Source: Molanna angustata (taxonomy: Eukaryota > Arthropoda > Insecta > Trichoptera > Molannidae). From it: a DNA stretch of 64,000 nt. Positions 35,741-46,718 of the stretch are shown piece by piece. A program made the translations under genes and the position numbers. The stretch is taken from assembly GCA_963576475.1 (NCBI GenBank), contig OY754980.1, forward strand, positions 2,723,567 to 2,787,566. Direction: 5' to 3'. Below the pieces are notes generated by a model. That model worked only from the letters and a program-made list of their open reading frames with translations. It had not been told where the DNA came from and ran no database searches. Numbering within the stretch: position 1 is the stretch's first letter; every line of letters starts with the position of its first letter.

Positions 35741-37460
35741 ATATTAGACTATATTGATTATTTTGACAAATGACTTGTGTGGAATGGAGTAAAGACTATA
35801 AAAAAGGATATATACCAAACAAAGTAAAACGTAAGATATGTTTTGATATATATTTTGTTTATGTACAATTATTAATTTTATTTATTGAATTATAGAGAGA
35901 AAACATTTCTTATTTCGTATTTTTATTAGCTCATGGTTGTAAGTTTTTTACTTTATTTTTATTACAAGCCCAATCATTAAATATAAATGGAAAAAATTGT
36001 CAAATATATACCGAGGCATGTGCAATATTAATGTAACAATATATTTTTTATTAATACCACAGCCAATCTTAGTACAACAAGCCATGAAGTTAGATTAGAT
36101 TAGTACCATATTACAAATTTAATGTCAACAAAAAGTAAACAATTGTTTAGAAATTATAAATTTATTGAAGATCAACCTTCAAGTTCATTTTACGAAGGAA
36201 TGGCAAATACCAATTTTTAAACCAGTGATAAAAAATATGGAAAATGTCTAAACTAGGCCATTATTTGTGTAAGGAAGTTCATTATTTAGTTCTATACAAT
36301 TGTACAAACAAGAAAAAATATTAGGTGTGATTTGTTAGTTGATGAATTCCTAAATACAATCCTTCTTGTGATAAACAAAATCAAACGATTTAATAATTGA
36401 TGTCGTGGGAGGCAGAGAGCTACATTGACTGATTGAATTAAACCATCACAATAAACTCAACATAAGAAAGTGCAAGTTTTACAAAACAACATGTACTGTT
36501 TTGGAATTATGAAAATAGTGGATAAATATCTGCATAATTAATAAGTAATTTTGTTTAACACAATTACAAAATTTTATTAGATAATAAATTGAAATTATTA
36601 AATACTTAAAAACGTACAATTCATTTACAAAAATAAATTGATATACACTAATTACACTGTGTACATTTTTTTCCTTCTTCAAACTTTAACAATCCCTGAA
36701 TGTATTTATTGGAGCAAAATATTCTATAACTCATCTAAATTCTGTCACATAAAGACAAAATAGTTTTAATATTGCTTCTCGGGCAACTAACAAATACTAT
36801 ATCAAATATTGATTTAACACGCACGTAATAACATGTTGTGTTTCATGGATTCAGACTGAAAACACAATTAAAAACTGTGTTTCCACTGGGTATCAAGCCC
36901 AGGACCTTTGGCTCAGGGGTCAGATAACTAACTGACCCACAAAGGACAATATGCCTTAATCCGTATTAAGTTTTGTTGAAAAACTAAAAAAATAATTATT
37001 TTGTAAAAATTATATAACTTAAAACTAAAGTTAAATTAATATTTATGAGATTTTTGTTGAAATGTCAGGATAAAATTATATAAGATAAAGTGTCTTATTT
37101 TACTATACAAATATCTAATAGTGAATTTGACATATATTATTATAAATATACATAGAGTGCAATTCAAAAATATTAATGCTCAGCATCATAAAATTTCAAA
37201 TTCAAAATAATGCAAATTACTGTTGCTTACAAAAATACTCTCAGTAGTCAATTCTTCACAATTTTTATTTTTCATATAGGTAAATACAACTATGTCAACA
37301 AATTTTAACAACCGTTCATAAAATTAAGTATGTTAATTGTTTAACTCAAATAAATAAATAATACATTAAAATAATAATACTCAGTGATTAAAAACTATGA
37401 AAAGATTGAATGTTAAAATGTCAAAATAAATTGCGATAGCGGCAAGGGAATCATTGAGTT
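35741..37460. other. OCRL 3' flank, AT-rich, with a SINE-2 copy
   Basis: 36774-36948 is a diverged SINE-2 in minus orientation (CTTCTCGGGCAACTAACAAA, then GGGTATCAAGCCCAGGACC). The rest, including the presumed OCRL 3' UTR next to 37461, shows no gene. Confidence 0.5.
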
Positions 37461-40022
37461 TCAACGGCCCAATATAAAATCACTCTGATCGTTGATGAGG
37501 AAATGATGCACGAAATTTGACTTCTTTCTGTCGTTTACGGATCTCATTTTGCTTTGAGGCTGCGCGTTTGGTGGATCTCGTAAAAATATGGGACCGAAGA
37601 GCGCAGCGAGGGTCTTGGAATCAACACCGTTGTCTGCAGAGTAATGCAACACCTCCTGGAGGAAGGAACACAAATAGAGAAACACATTTTTACGCTGTTC
37701 CGGTAGTTGCATCACCAACTGTTTACACTGCAAATAATTGGCGGAAGCACTCAAACAAACAGAGTGATGATTGTACGGAATGATCGGTTCGGCCGTACTT
37801 TCCAGTAGAAGCAGTAAGGCTTCCGCTATTGAATGTACACTGCCCGGCAGAGACTGAGATGATCCATTGTCCAGCCAATCTCGAATAAGTAACAGTTCGG
37901 AATGCAGCCCGGGCTGTTCAAATAAATTTTGTTGTTTTAAACCGTGCCTGTATATGTGATCGACGAGAAACCATATTTCTTTCGGGATCGAATACCAATC
38001 GCTGTGGCAGTACACACTTTGATGTCTGTTAACTTCTAACTCTATCAATTTCCCGACAGGAATTTCACTGATCGGCACTTTGATGTGCACTAGAGCCTCG
38101 ATAGAACTTCCAAAACAGCTTCTTTCATACGTACCAGTCACTGTTATAAATATATCTTTTCCTCCATCCAAATGAAGGACCAGAATATCATATAATTTGT
38201 CTTCTCCGGAATTTAATTTGAACGCAGATTTTTTAGTTACAAACACTTCTAGTTTAACGTCGCACTTTTCACCGGGTCGAATACATTTCATATATGGTTG
38301 GATATTTAACCAGTCTTTACAGTAAGAAGATTCATCTAATTTTTTGATGAATTCAAACTGCACAGGAACCTGTCCAGTGTTTGCAATACAAACTTCTCGC
38401 ACCTGTGGTTCGAGATATTTGACCGTGTTGAAAACAATTTCTGTGGGATCGACAGTAACATGAGGAAGAAACTCATTTTCGAGTTTGTCCAGTTTCTTTA
38501 TGACTTCCTCGTGAACTTTTCTGTACTTTTTGGTATTAACGACTCGTATTTCGGAATTAAAGAAAGCGCTGACTGGCTTGTGATCACTTATGTTCAGTTT
38601 AGGATGACTTCTGTAAGACTTTTGCTCGATACAATCACCTTTCCAAAATATTCTGTCACACCAGGCGGGAGCTCTAGTTTTTTCACTGGAGTCCCAGTTG
38701 TCTGTTCCAGGATCATACTTGTACGTCGGTTGAAATGTTATGGGACCCTCCAAGTACCCCGTAAAAACATTTTTTATTTCATATTGTTTCTTCAATTGAT
38801 CAGCTTGCAGGATAGCATTGATACTGTTGGTATCCAAGAGCTTCTTGACAGTATTATGATCCATTTCAGTTATTCTGTAGTTCAAGTCGCCCAGCCAGTA
38901 GATTTGGTCGTGATCTTTTATTCCTTTCGGCGGCAGAAACATGTCATACTGGGTTCTATTGCATATATCGTGGAAATCTTGATTTCTCCTCTCAAATTCC
39001 TCCACGTGAGCTGCTAAATGAGAATTGACAAAGCACAATGAAGTGTTGTGGAGTTCGAACCTGATGGAGACACCGCCCTTATTTCCCATTTTGCCCATTA
39101 TACCTGTGCCGACAGTGTCAGATGCCTTATTCCTAACGAAACTGGCGTGTTTGTCTTGCACAAGGACTATTAACATCATGCCGATGAGTCTAACGAGATC
39201 AACTCGGCAGTACTTGGCCCTCTTGTCTACGGCGGCCATCACGGCGTCGTACCATTCAGTTTCCCTCGGAGTGAAATCAAAGAGAAACGCTTCTTTAGAT
39301 AAATCCAACTCTTGGAATCCGATGGCATATACATCAGGTGGCTCCGATTCCATTCCTAACCACTCATGGAGACTAATTGTGGGGGGCTGGCCGTTGACGT
39401 TCCATGTGCCGACATAGATAGAAAAGATCTGCGAGTTGGTATAATCATCTTCTTTAAGTTGCATCTGATATCTGATGATACTCTCTCTTGTTGCTATAGG
39501 AGTGGTACCCTGCGCTATCTTCTGTCTCGGCACCACAATATCGGGACTGTCCATTTCTTCTGACTGCTTACTGGATCCCATATATTTCTGTAGCCACATG
39601 AATGTCTGTGGAGGGTTCCTGATGATCTCTGCAAACTCCATGGCACGAAACAGTTGATCTACATAATCACTGGCGCCTTTCCCCGGTTTGGTTTCAAATG
39701 TGTATTTAGATTTGTTTGACGTTATGCTGAGTAACACTAATGTTTCGGAATTTCGCTTGCCGTCATCGATTTCACATTTGAAACTCTTATCTATGGGTAA
39801 AACTCGCTCGATAGAGAGGTCCGAATAAGTCATGGGCGGATTGCTGGCTGATAAAATAATAAACATAGCTTTTTCCTCTCCACATTCGACAATTACCAAT
39901 ATCCTTTCCATTCGGTCCCATTCTGGGCACACTAACGCGGCGTCAGTCAACACACATATAACGTTCTCACCGTTTGAAAATTTCGCCTGCACTATGTTCA
40001 TCAAACTATCATTAGGCTCCAT
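37461..40022 (-). CDS. OCRL: Inositol polyphosphate 5-phosphatase OCRL/INPP5B type
   Basis: 853-aa enzyme that removes the 5-phosphate of PI(4,5)P2 and related lipids on endosomes, Golgi and plasma membrane; fly Ocrl and human OCRL1/INPP5B are its family. Residues ~10-150 form a PH-like domain. The 5-phosphatase domain is at ~198-488: GTWNVNGQ (205-212), FQELD (236-240), MGNKGGV (312-318), FVNSHLAAH (331-339), WLGDLNYRI (376-384), PAWCDRIFW (452-460) and SDHKPVSAFF (479-488). An ASH (immunoglobulin-like) domain at ~515-635 and a RhoGAP-like domain at ~645-850 complete it. No obvious Arg finger was seen, as expected for a catalytically dead GAP module. Length matches the family. The whole coding region is one uninterrupted exon, ATG at 40020-40022. 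It is head to head with PCBD. Confidence 0.96.
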   Translation of the reverse strand: MEPNDSLMNIVQAKFSNGENVICVLTDAALVCPEWDRMERILVIVECGEEKAMFIILSASNPPMTYSDLSIERVLPIDKSFKCEIDDGKRNSETLVLLSITSNKSKYTFETKPGKGASDYVDQLFRAMEFAEIIRNPPQTFMWLQKYMGSSKQSEEMDSPDIVVPRQKIAQGTTPIATRESIIRYQMQLKEDDYTNSQIFSIYVGTWNVNGQPPTISLHEWLGMESEPPDVYAIGFQELDLSKEAFLFDFTPRETEWYDAVMAAVDKRAKYCRVDLVRLIGMMLIVLVQDKHASFVRNKASDTVGTGIMGKMGNKGGVSIRFELHNTSLCFVNSHLAAHVEEFERRNQDFHDICNRTQYDMFLPPKGIKDHDQIYWLGDLNYRITEMDHNTVKKLLDTNSINAILQADQLKKQYEIKNVFTGYLEGPITFQPTYKYDPGTDNWDSSEKTRAPAWCDRIFWKGDCIEQKSYRSHPKLNISDHKPVSAFFNSEIRVVNTKKYRKVHEEVIKKLDKLENEFLPHVTVDPTEIVFNTVKYLEPQVREVCIANTGQVPVQFEFIKKLDESSYCKDWLNIQPYMKCIRPGEKCDVKLEVFVTKKSAFKLNSGEDKLYDILVLHLDGGKDIFITVTGTYERSCFGSSIEALVHIKVPISEIPVGKLIELEVNRHQSVYCHSDWYSIPKEIWFLVDHIYRHGLKQQNLFEQPGLHSELLLIRDWLDNGSSQSLPGSVHSIAEALLLLLESTAEPIIPYNHHSVCLSASANYLQCKQLVMQLPEQRKNVFLYLCSFLQEVLHYSADNGVDSKTLAALFGPIFLRDPPNAQPQSKMRSVNDRKKSNFVHHFLINDQSDFILGR

Positions 40023-41454
40023 CTTACTAAATATTTCACTGAACTCTTAGAAAATGATGATACTATAAAAAAACTACAGATAAATTCATTGTAAAACCAG
40101 TGAAATCATATTACATCCGTAAGTGAAAAAATAATTACAATACTGGATAACGTCTAGTGATTAATACGATTCTTTCATCGCTCAGGTATTCCAAACAACA
40201 CAATTTGGTCCATTAATTGTCTACATAATAACGACTTAGCACAGTGTGTCAATTATAATTAAATTAACGCCGGAATATTCGCCGACATTTTTACGGAAAT
40301 TCTTACAATATAATCACAGATAATATGGAAGTAAACTTTCAGTATACTTCAGATGTGTCACTCAATACATAGAAGCTGTAACCGGATAATCATAAGGTTT
40401 CTCACATCTCCGCTATAGGGGCAATGAATACGCGACCGGTCCACGGCAAATTTAAATTTCCATTTTAAAATGTTTCCAGCTTTGAGGAATGGATTCAAGG
40501 ATAACTTAAATAAAAAATAACCATTTTTCAATCATTATTTATTAAAAAAAACACATATGATGGATTTTATTTGCAATATTTCAAAAATCATGCCAAATAA
40601 TTCATAAAATACATTGTTCTAAATAAAATGTGCATTGTAGATTATTAGGTTTTTTAAATTTATTTTCCACAAAGAAAGATTTATTACTGATTTTCGGAAA
40701 ACTATATAACTTCACTTCGCCGTATTTCACTTGACAATTTATTCAAAACTCAACAAAACTTGTCAGCCATCTTGCGAAGATAATCGGAAAACACAAAAAG
40801 CTGGCAATAGATTAACACCATCACATGGCGTGATAGTGTGTATGTAGATGAACACCGAAAACAACAAGAATTTTACAAAATCACACGTGTTATATTTATT
40901 ATCTTGTTTACTTCAAGATTTTAAAGGATCAAAATGTTTCGCGTCACAACAAACAACAAAACACAACTGAAGTATGCTGAAGGTCTGAAAATTTTACATT
41001 GCATTTTCAAAAATACCAACATAAAAAATAAATAAATAGCGCCACCTTTGGAGATGTAAGCGTAAAGTAAAACCAGTGCTACCAATAGAGTGCCACCGGC
41101 GTGAATATAATCTGTCTTAAGACGTTTACCGTCATTCCCGAAATTTGACAGTTGAAACGAGATAAAATTTAATAATAATTTTCTATGGTTTCTTGATTAT
41201 TCTTGCCACTATACAAATTATTGTAATCCCACCTAAATTTATGTTTTTATTTTTTACAAAGGTCGTCGCTGTCTGCTGTCAATTAGTCAATTTTGACGTT
41301 TGAATACCGTATTTACTGCGCTTACGGTATGGATATTATGAAGAAATAAAAAATATTTATCAGACTACGTTATACTATCATATTTGACATGAGGGTCAAT
41401 ACACAAATTATGAATTAGATAAATCGTTTTAAATCTAGTCAAGGTCACCGAACA
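40023..41454. promoter_or_regulatory. Shared upstream region between divergent OCRL and PCBD genes
   Basis: 1432 bp separates the two start codons, so both promoters and 5' UTRs must lie here unless far upstream exons exist. No TATA box in a convincing position was seen. A TTGACAGTT/GACGTTTGA motif recurs (41147-41155, 41294-41302), meaning unknown. No ORF of note. Confidence 0.5.
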
Positions 41455-44400
41455 ATGAATGTTATAATAAATTCTTCACGTTCAGTACAGGGTCTTATTT
41501 CGACCGGCAACTTTCACTTATCGGGTCGATACTTTGCGTGTGTTGAAGGTTTTATAAGAACCTATACTACTAAAGTGAAAACGAGGGCGGCAATGGTGAG
41601 ACCTGTTGATTCAATGTTTATTTTATCTTATAGTTTTTTTTTATAGAATTTCAGTATTTAAAGAGGATTATAATACGATTTTTGTTATTAGAAATTCAAT
41701 GAATTAATTAATATTTGATATTTCTTTTCAGTCTTGAAATTATCGCGTAACTTTAAGTTTTCGTTTATTGATTACATTGAAATGTAATAAGGTAATTTGT
41801 TCAGCATTTGTAAAATTTCAAATTTTAATTACTTATAGTACTTCATTCATTAGCATAATATTAGGTCCATTTATTTTGATCCAACTAAATGAATATATAA
41901 TTAGATTTTTTTATTTTATTTTGTTTTGTCTCGGGCGGCTGATGGGTGCTGTGTCGGAAGGTTATTTGATACGCACCCAATAACAAGCTGCCAATAACTG
42001 TATAAAAAAATAATATCCGTTGTTAGAATTAGTTTAAAATAGTTTTTTTTTCTCTAACTGTTAATAATACTATTTAAATGTTACTCTTGCCCTATACACA
42101 AGTGTCCGCACTTCTAATGGGGCAATAATTTTGAATTATTGTTGTATTTAATTGTCAAATGTACTTTTGTATTCTATAATAAAAAATAAATATTTAATAA
42201 TAATAAAATAAAAATAAAATAATATTTGCTAAGAAGAGGGAAGTTTAGCCCAATGATCCCATTTATTTTTACCAAAATATTTTATATCTTCTTTACCCTG
42301 GCCATTTATTTCCATTATGTTGGGTTGGCCTCCCTTGACCTTTTTCGCCAAGTCTCTTGTGCGCCTCATTCAAGTAAGTCTGCCTCGTGTAACTCTCTTT
42401 TGATGGTGGAGTGCCACGTTGTCAGCGGTCTGCCTGGTCTTCTGGCCTGCACATGGATCTCCATCGTTCTGCGTATCACATTGTTCACTATGACGCCTTA
42501 TGACGTGTCCATATAATATTCATAAAATTAGATTTTGTACTAATTGTCTGTCGTGTATATATTGTTTTTCGTTGTGACAAATATGTGCTGGTTGGTGGAA
42601 AGATAATATTCATTGGCAATTAATTTGTCAGTTACAATATATAAATAGGTACTTAGTTGTATAATAATAATTTAACCCTTTGAACGCGTAAATCGACTAA
42701 AGTCGCCTGAATTTTTTTCCCATTTTGACGCGTAAATCGACTATAGTTCATGGCTTGTAAAAAACGTTACCTTTGGATGCGAAAAAAATATAAAAAAAAT
42801 ATATTCAAATTAAATTTTTTGAGCCCCCCTCCCCCAAAAATATAACGTGACAACTATTTTTTGATGTATTAAATCAAGATATTGATTAAAGAAAATTAAA
42901 AGGAATTTTATAGAATACTTTATTTTTTATTGAAAATTTGCATTTTTCAGTTCAAATTTTATTTTTTGCTTAACGCGTTCAAAGGGTTAAAGAAGTTTTT
43001 GTTTTAGGCACAAAAATTGAGCGGTGGTGACAGAACCGAGAAACTGCAGCCTCTAATGGCCAGCGGTTGGAAGGTGCAAGACAACAGAGATGCCCTAGAG
43101 AAGGAGTTTATGTTTAAGAACTTCAACGAAGCTTTTGGTTTCATGAGTAGAGTTGCTCTGCTCGCGGAAAAGATGGACCATCATCCCGAATGGTTTAATG
43201 TCTACAACAAAGTTCAGGTATGAACGGTGGATATTTTTATAGTAATAATAATAAACACTTCCTTGCACCCTGCGCAAGTGGCGAGTTTATTGCCGTGTGG
43301 CAATTTCTTCCAACTAACCAGTGTTTCCAGCCCAGAGAAGCAATATTTGCGTGAGAAATGAATTTAAATCAATTTCTCCTCTGCTGGGAATCGAACCCAG
43401 GACGCCCGCACAGAAACCGAACGGCTAACCAACTGTGCCATGGCGGATCTTTGTGAAATCATTTTTGTTTTAGATATTATGGGATTATTTCTGAGTCCAT
43501 CAATTCCATCAGTAACTTGGACACTCAAATACATATACACATAAATATTATAATATTAGGTATATGCTTAAAGCGCCCTTGAGGTGATTAAAGCGCCCTT
43601 GAGGTGATTTTCCACGAAAACGGCACTATACAAGTTATCCAACTATAATAATAATAATAATAATACTTTAATTCAAAATAAGTAAGTTAGCTATAATATT
43701 CTATAATATTTTTTAATTTTTACACCGATAACTATTACTTCTCGGGCAACTAACAGGCACTATGTCAAATATTAATTCAACACGCACCTAATAACAAATT
43801 ACCACATTCTGGATACTTACGATATTAATTGTCTCACAGATTCAGACTGAAAACTCAATTAAAAACTGTGTCTCTACCGGGAATCGGACCCGGGACCCTT
43901 GGATCAGCAGTCAGATACCTAACCAATTGAGTCACAAAGCTATTGTGTCTTATTAGGACATTCTAAAATATAGTGTTTTGAATGAAAGTTATTTGTAATG
44001 GAATTTCGTTAATTAATTTTTCATGTTTAGATGGGTCAGTACACTGGATTTGTATAAATTGAGCACAAACAAACGTTTATGCTCAATTTAGGAAATGTAG
44101 GAAGATGTATATGTACTTGTTTAAGGAAAACATACATTTTGAAAAAGTGTATTTTCAAGTTCATGATTTTTATTTTTTTTAAACTGAGACTTTGTTTGGT
44201 GGAAAATCCCCAACAGGCACTTTTTAAGTTAAATAAATTATTTTATCATTTCCGTGTTTGCTATACGCATTACCATTTCTCAGGCAAACAACAGGTGTAG
44301 TGAAAATTACTGTCAGTTGGATTCAGTCAACTTTGAACGATTAAACTTCAAAGGTGTCTGTCGGGGGGTTCAATCAACCAATGTGTCTATAAAAAGGAAG

Positions 44401-45578
44401 ATGTGATTTCTAATAGACTGTCGTAAATATAAAAAAAATCACACTTTATATTATAATATTTTATACAACAAACTAAACATTTTTCAACACGTCCGTCTGA
44501 AAGCGACCAGTACTCAGTGTTCATATTATCCAATCGTTGTTACATGCCGAGGTATCCTTTTGCACAAAAATAATCAGCTTTTATATATTTTGACGTAAGT
44601 CTGGTAGACGCTGGTTCTTGGTCTGTTATGAAAACTACTTTGATACCTACCTATAAAAAAATATACCATAAAATGTTATTATTACTAACCACAAATTGAC
44701 CACATTAAAACTGGCTAATTACTAATTAATCTTTACCGAAAAAATATCAGTTGATATTATGTATCACACTGTGTCCCAAGTTTGATAGGTAGAGAGAACT
44801 GGGGGGCAAGTCTGGTCCAACCGGCGAAATCAAAACCCTCGTGATTACCCATATCATGAATTTTATTATCATATGGAGTTCTATGACATCTAAATATATT
44901 ATAAAACTCCATATATTAATTATATCCATGATATGGGTAATCGTGAGGGTTCTGATTTCGCCGGTTGGACCAGACTTGCCCCCCTGAGCTACAGACATTC
45001 CTTTTCTCTCGTCTCGATATACATTTCTCTTCTTATTCAAGATTTTCACATTCACAACTTTAAGAAATTTCATTGTGCTTAGATTTAATTTTTTGATCGA
45101 AAGTTCTTGATGGAATTCCATTAAAATTTTTAATACACTCTAATGAAAATGTGCTTAGCACGAAAACGGTTGTAGTTTGTAGTCTAAATAAACAGTGGAA
45201 TTAAGTTATAACATTTTTTATTTTTAATGTTTATTCAAAATTTTAAGAAATCTTTGTGCTTTTTTAAAATTCCTATTCATAGCATACTCAACTAATCAAA
45301 AATTATTAATTAATTTATTAATAAACCTGGTTCTTTTTTTTTTGTTTATTAATTCTATTATATTTATTGAATATTTTGGCTACAAAGGCTGTGAGAAAAT
45401 TGCCAATAAATAATCAACTGTGTTTTATTGAATATTCTTATTTTTTTATTCTCCATTTTAATAATGGTTTCTTTTTCTTCATTTACAGGTTACCCTGTCA
45501 TCTCATGATGTTAATGGTCTCAGTGGTAGAGATGTTAAAATGGCGAGTTTTATGGATGAAATATTTAATAAGTTTTAA
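41455..45578 (+). CDS. PCBD: Pterin-4a-carbinolamine dehydratase (DCoH family), with two possible starts
   Basis: Recycles the 4a-carbinolamine formed by aromatic amino acid hydroxylases to quinonoid dihydrobiopterin. Vertebrate homologues also bind HNF1. Three exons in phase 0: 41455-41595, 43008-43217 and 45489-45578 (TAA at 45576-45578), giving 146 aa. The core matches the family from [19 protein letters not shown] to [11 protein letters not shown]. It has the catalytic [13 protein letters not shown] (His-His) and the later His in [13 protein letters not shown]. The first 46 residues ([20 protein letters not shown] on) have five Arg, one Glu and no Asp, which looks like a mitochondrial presequence. 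The last codon of exon 1 is a second ATG (41593-41595) that gives the standard ~100-aa enzyme. Poly-A signal candidates follow at 45782 and 45827. Introns are 1.4 and 2.3 kb. Confidence 0.95.
41925..41992 (-). repeat. SINE-2 fragment (PCBD intron 1)
   Basis: TCTCGGGCGGCTGATGGGTG, then ACGCACCCAATAACAAGCTG match the tail of SINE-2. Head missing. Confidence 0.6.
42330..42520 (-). pseudogene. RTE-type LINE C-terminal tail (PCBD intron 1)
   Basis: Minus strand reads [20 protein letters not shown] then [19 protein letters not shown]. This is the GRP..TW region found at the end of RTE/BovB-like endonuclease-reverse transcriptases. Short and frame-broken upstream. Confidence 0.55.
42676..42986. mobile_element. 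piggyBac-type MITE, TSD TTAA, next to the PCBD exon 2 splice site
   Basis: 311 bp. The ends are CCCTTTGAACGCG and its exact inverted copy CGCGTTCAAAGGG. TTAA flanks both sides (42672-42675 and 42987-42990), the hallmark of piggyBac transposition. The motif GCGTAAATCGACTA occurs twice near the left end. The right TTAA is 17 bp before exon 2 (43008), so the acceptor tract is almost all that separates them. Confidence 0.92.
43257..43447 (-). repeat. SINE-3 (tRNA-derived), complete copy (PCBD intron 2)
   Basis: Minus-strand head GCCATGGCACAGTTGGTTAG (A box) and GGGTTCGATTCCCAGCAGAG (B box). The body and tail contain GAAATTGCC.....GGCAATAA and end in (TTA)n. The tail resembles that of the LINE at 61730-62170. 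It lies 40 bp after the 5' splice site of exon 2. Confidence 0.85.
43736..43941 (-). repeat. SINE-2, complete copy (PCBD intron 2)
   Basis: Body CTTCTCGGGCAACTAACAGG and minus-strand B box GGTCCCGGGTCCGATTCCCG. Closely matches 30775-30983. Confidence 0.85.
44055..44145 (+). repeat. SINE-1 fragment
   Basis: TTTATGCTCAATTTAGGAAA, then GTAGGAAGATGTATATGTAC match the SINE-1 3' half. No head. Confidence 0.6.
44801..44984. mobile_element. Foldback MITE, ~85-bp arms, GGGGGGCAAGTCTGGTCC ends (copy 1)
   Basis: 184 bp. The left arm GGGGGGCAAGTCTGGTCCAA, then CGGCGAAATC is inverted at the right end. A second, 231-bp copy is at 48986-49216. No transposase and no clear target duplication, so class is unknown. 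Confidence 0.85.
45085..45220. repeat. Diverged single arm of the 18.5-kb foldback family
   Basis: AAATGTGCTTAGCACGAAAA, then TAGTCTAAATAAACAGTGGA correspond to the right arm of the foldback at 18507-18717. The neighbouring TTCTTGATGGAATTCC is the complement of sequence just after that element. Confidence 0.6.
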
Positions 45579-46718
45579 GTTATTTTAATAATTGTATAAA
45601 TGAAAAATCAAAATGTTTAAAAAACACATTTTGTTTTTATATATTATCCATTTTACTATCACAACTTATTGCAGTGTAGGTGCAGCGCATGCTCAACTCA
45701 GGGATTTAGATTATGATTGAGAATTTAGTTAATATTTTGATTAGATGAACTTTGGTGAATGTGGCCTTTAGTGACAGTTAAAATAAATGCCATAAAATAC
45801 AACAAATATTTGATTGTGATGGAAAATAAAATAAAAACATTAAAATTAAATTTTACAATGTATTAGGGAAAATACAATATAATATTATTTACATTTTTAA
45901 CAATAATAAAACTACAATTTGTTGTAAATTAACTCTAGTTAATTACTGGATTATCTTCTCTGTTAGCTCCTGCATTTTTTTATACATTCAAGTTCTATTT
46001 ATATAAACTTCTATGTAGGAATGTATGAGTGTATGTATGTGATTGATACACTCTTTTATCATTCATCCAATTGTGATAAAGGTTTGAGGATTTGTACAAT
46101 GCACACAGAGAATATTTTAAATATGATTTATTTGTTTATTTAGCATCTCACACAAGAATTGACTAAAAATGATCTACTCATTTGGAATTTATTCAACGAT
46201 CCGGTGTCTTGTTAAACATGTTTTTTACAAAAAAAAAATGTATATTAGACAGGAAGGACAACATAATAAGTAATAAGAGATTCTAGATTATACAACGATC
46301 AACTATTTTTATATAGGTATAGGAGGTAAATAATTATACACAGGGATGATTGTGTCTGTTGGGTGTTATTCAGAAAAATCTCTTGGAATTTTTTAATCAC
46401 TTTTAGACGGAATATTTTCAAATGGTCGTATCTACCCCCCTAGACAATGTGTCATTTAGCTCAAGAAAATAAACCAGAAAAGATAACTCAATGTATGGAA
46501 GTGACAGTTGTCAGTCACGTGACAACTGTCACTTCCATACATTAAGTTATCTTTTCTTGAGCTAAATGATACGTTGTCTAGGGGGGCTGCACAGAACGGA
46601 TCTCAAAAGTTGGTCGTTCTCTCGGGAAAAATAGTATAGACGCTATTATAAATACATGAATGGAAGATGCTGGTGGTGGTGCGAACTCGAACGCCCGGCA
46701 TTCTAAGCATCAGCTCGC
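45579..46718. other. Tail-to-tail intergenic region with an IR element
   Basis: It holds the PCBD 3' UTR side (AATAAA at 45782-45787) and the ammonia-lyase 3' side. 46435-46586 is a 152-bp inverted repeat (CCCCCCTAGACAATGTGTCA and complement). Its center GTGACAGTTGTC..GACAACTGTCAC is almost loop-free, and one arm has an ~11-bp insertion. Confidence 0.75.

Noticed and set aside
38460..39417. ORFs on the plus strand opposite OCRL
   Set aside because: Shadows of the strongly conserved OCRL frame; no homology of their own.
43385..43447. tRNA gene
   Set aside because: It is the head of SINE-3.
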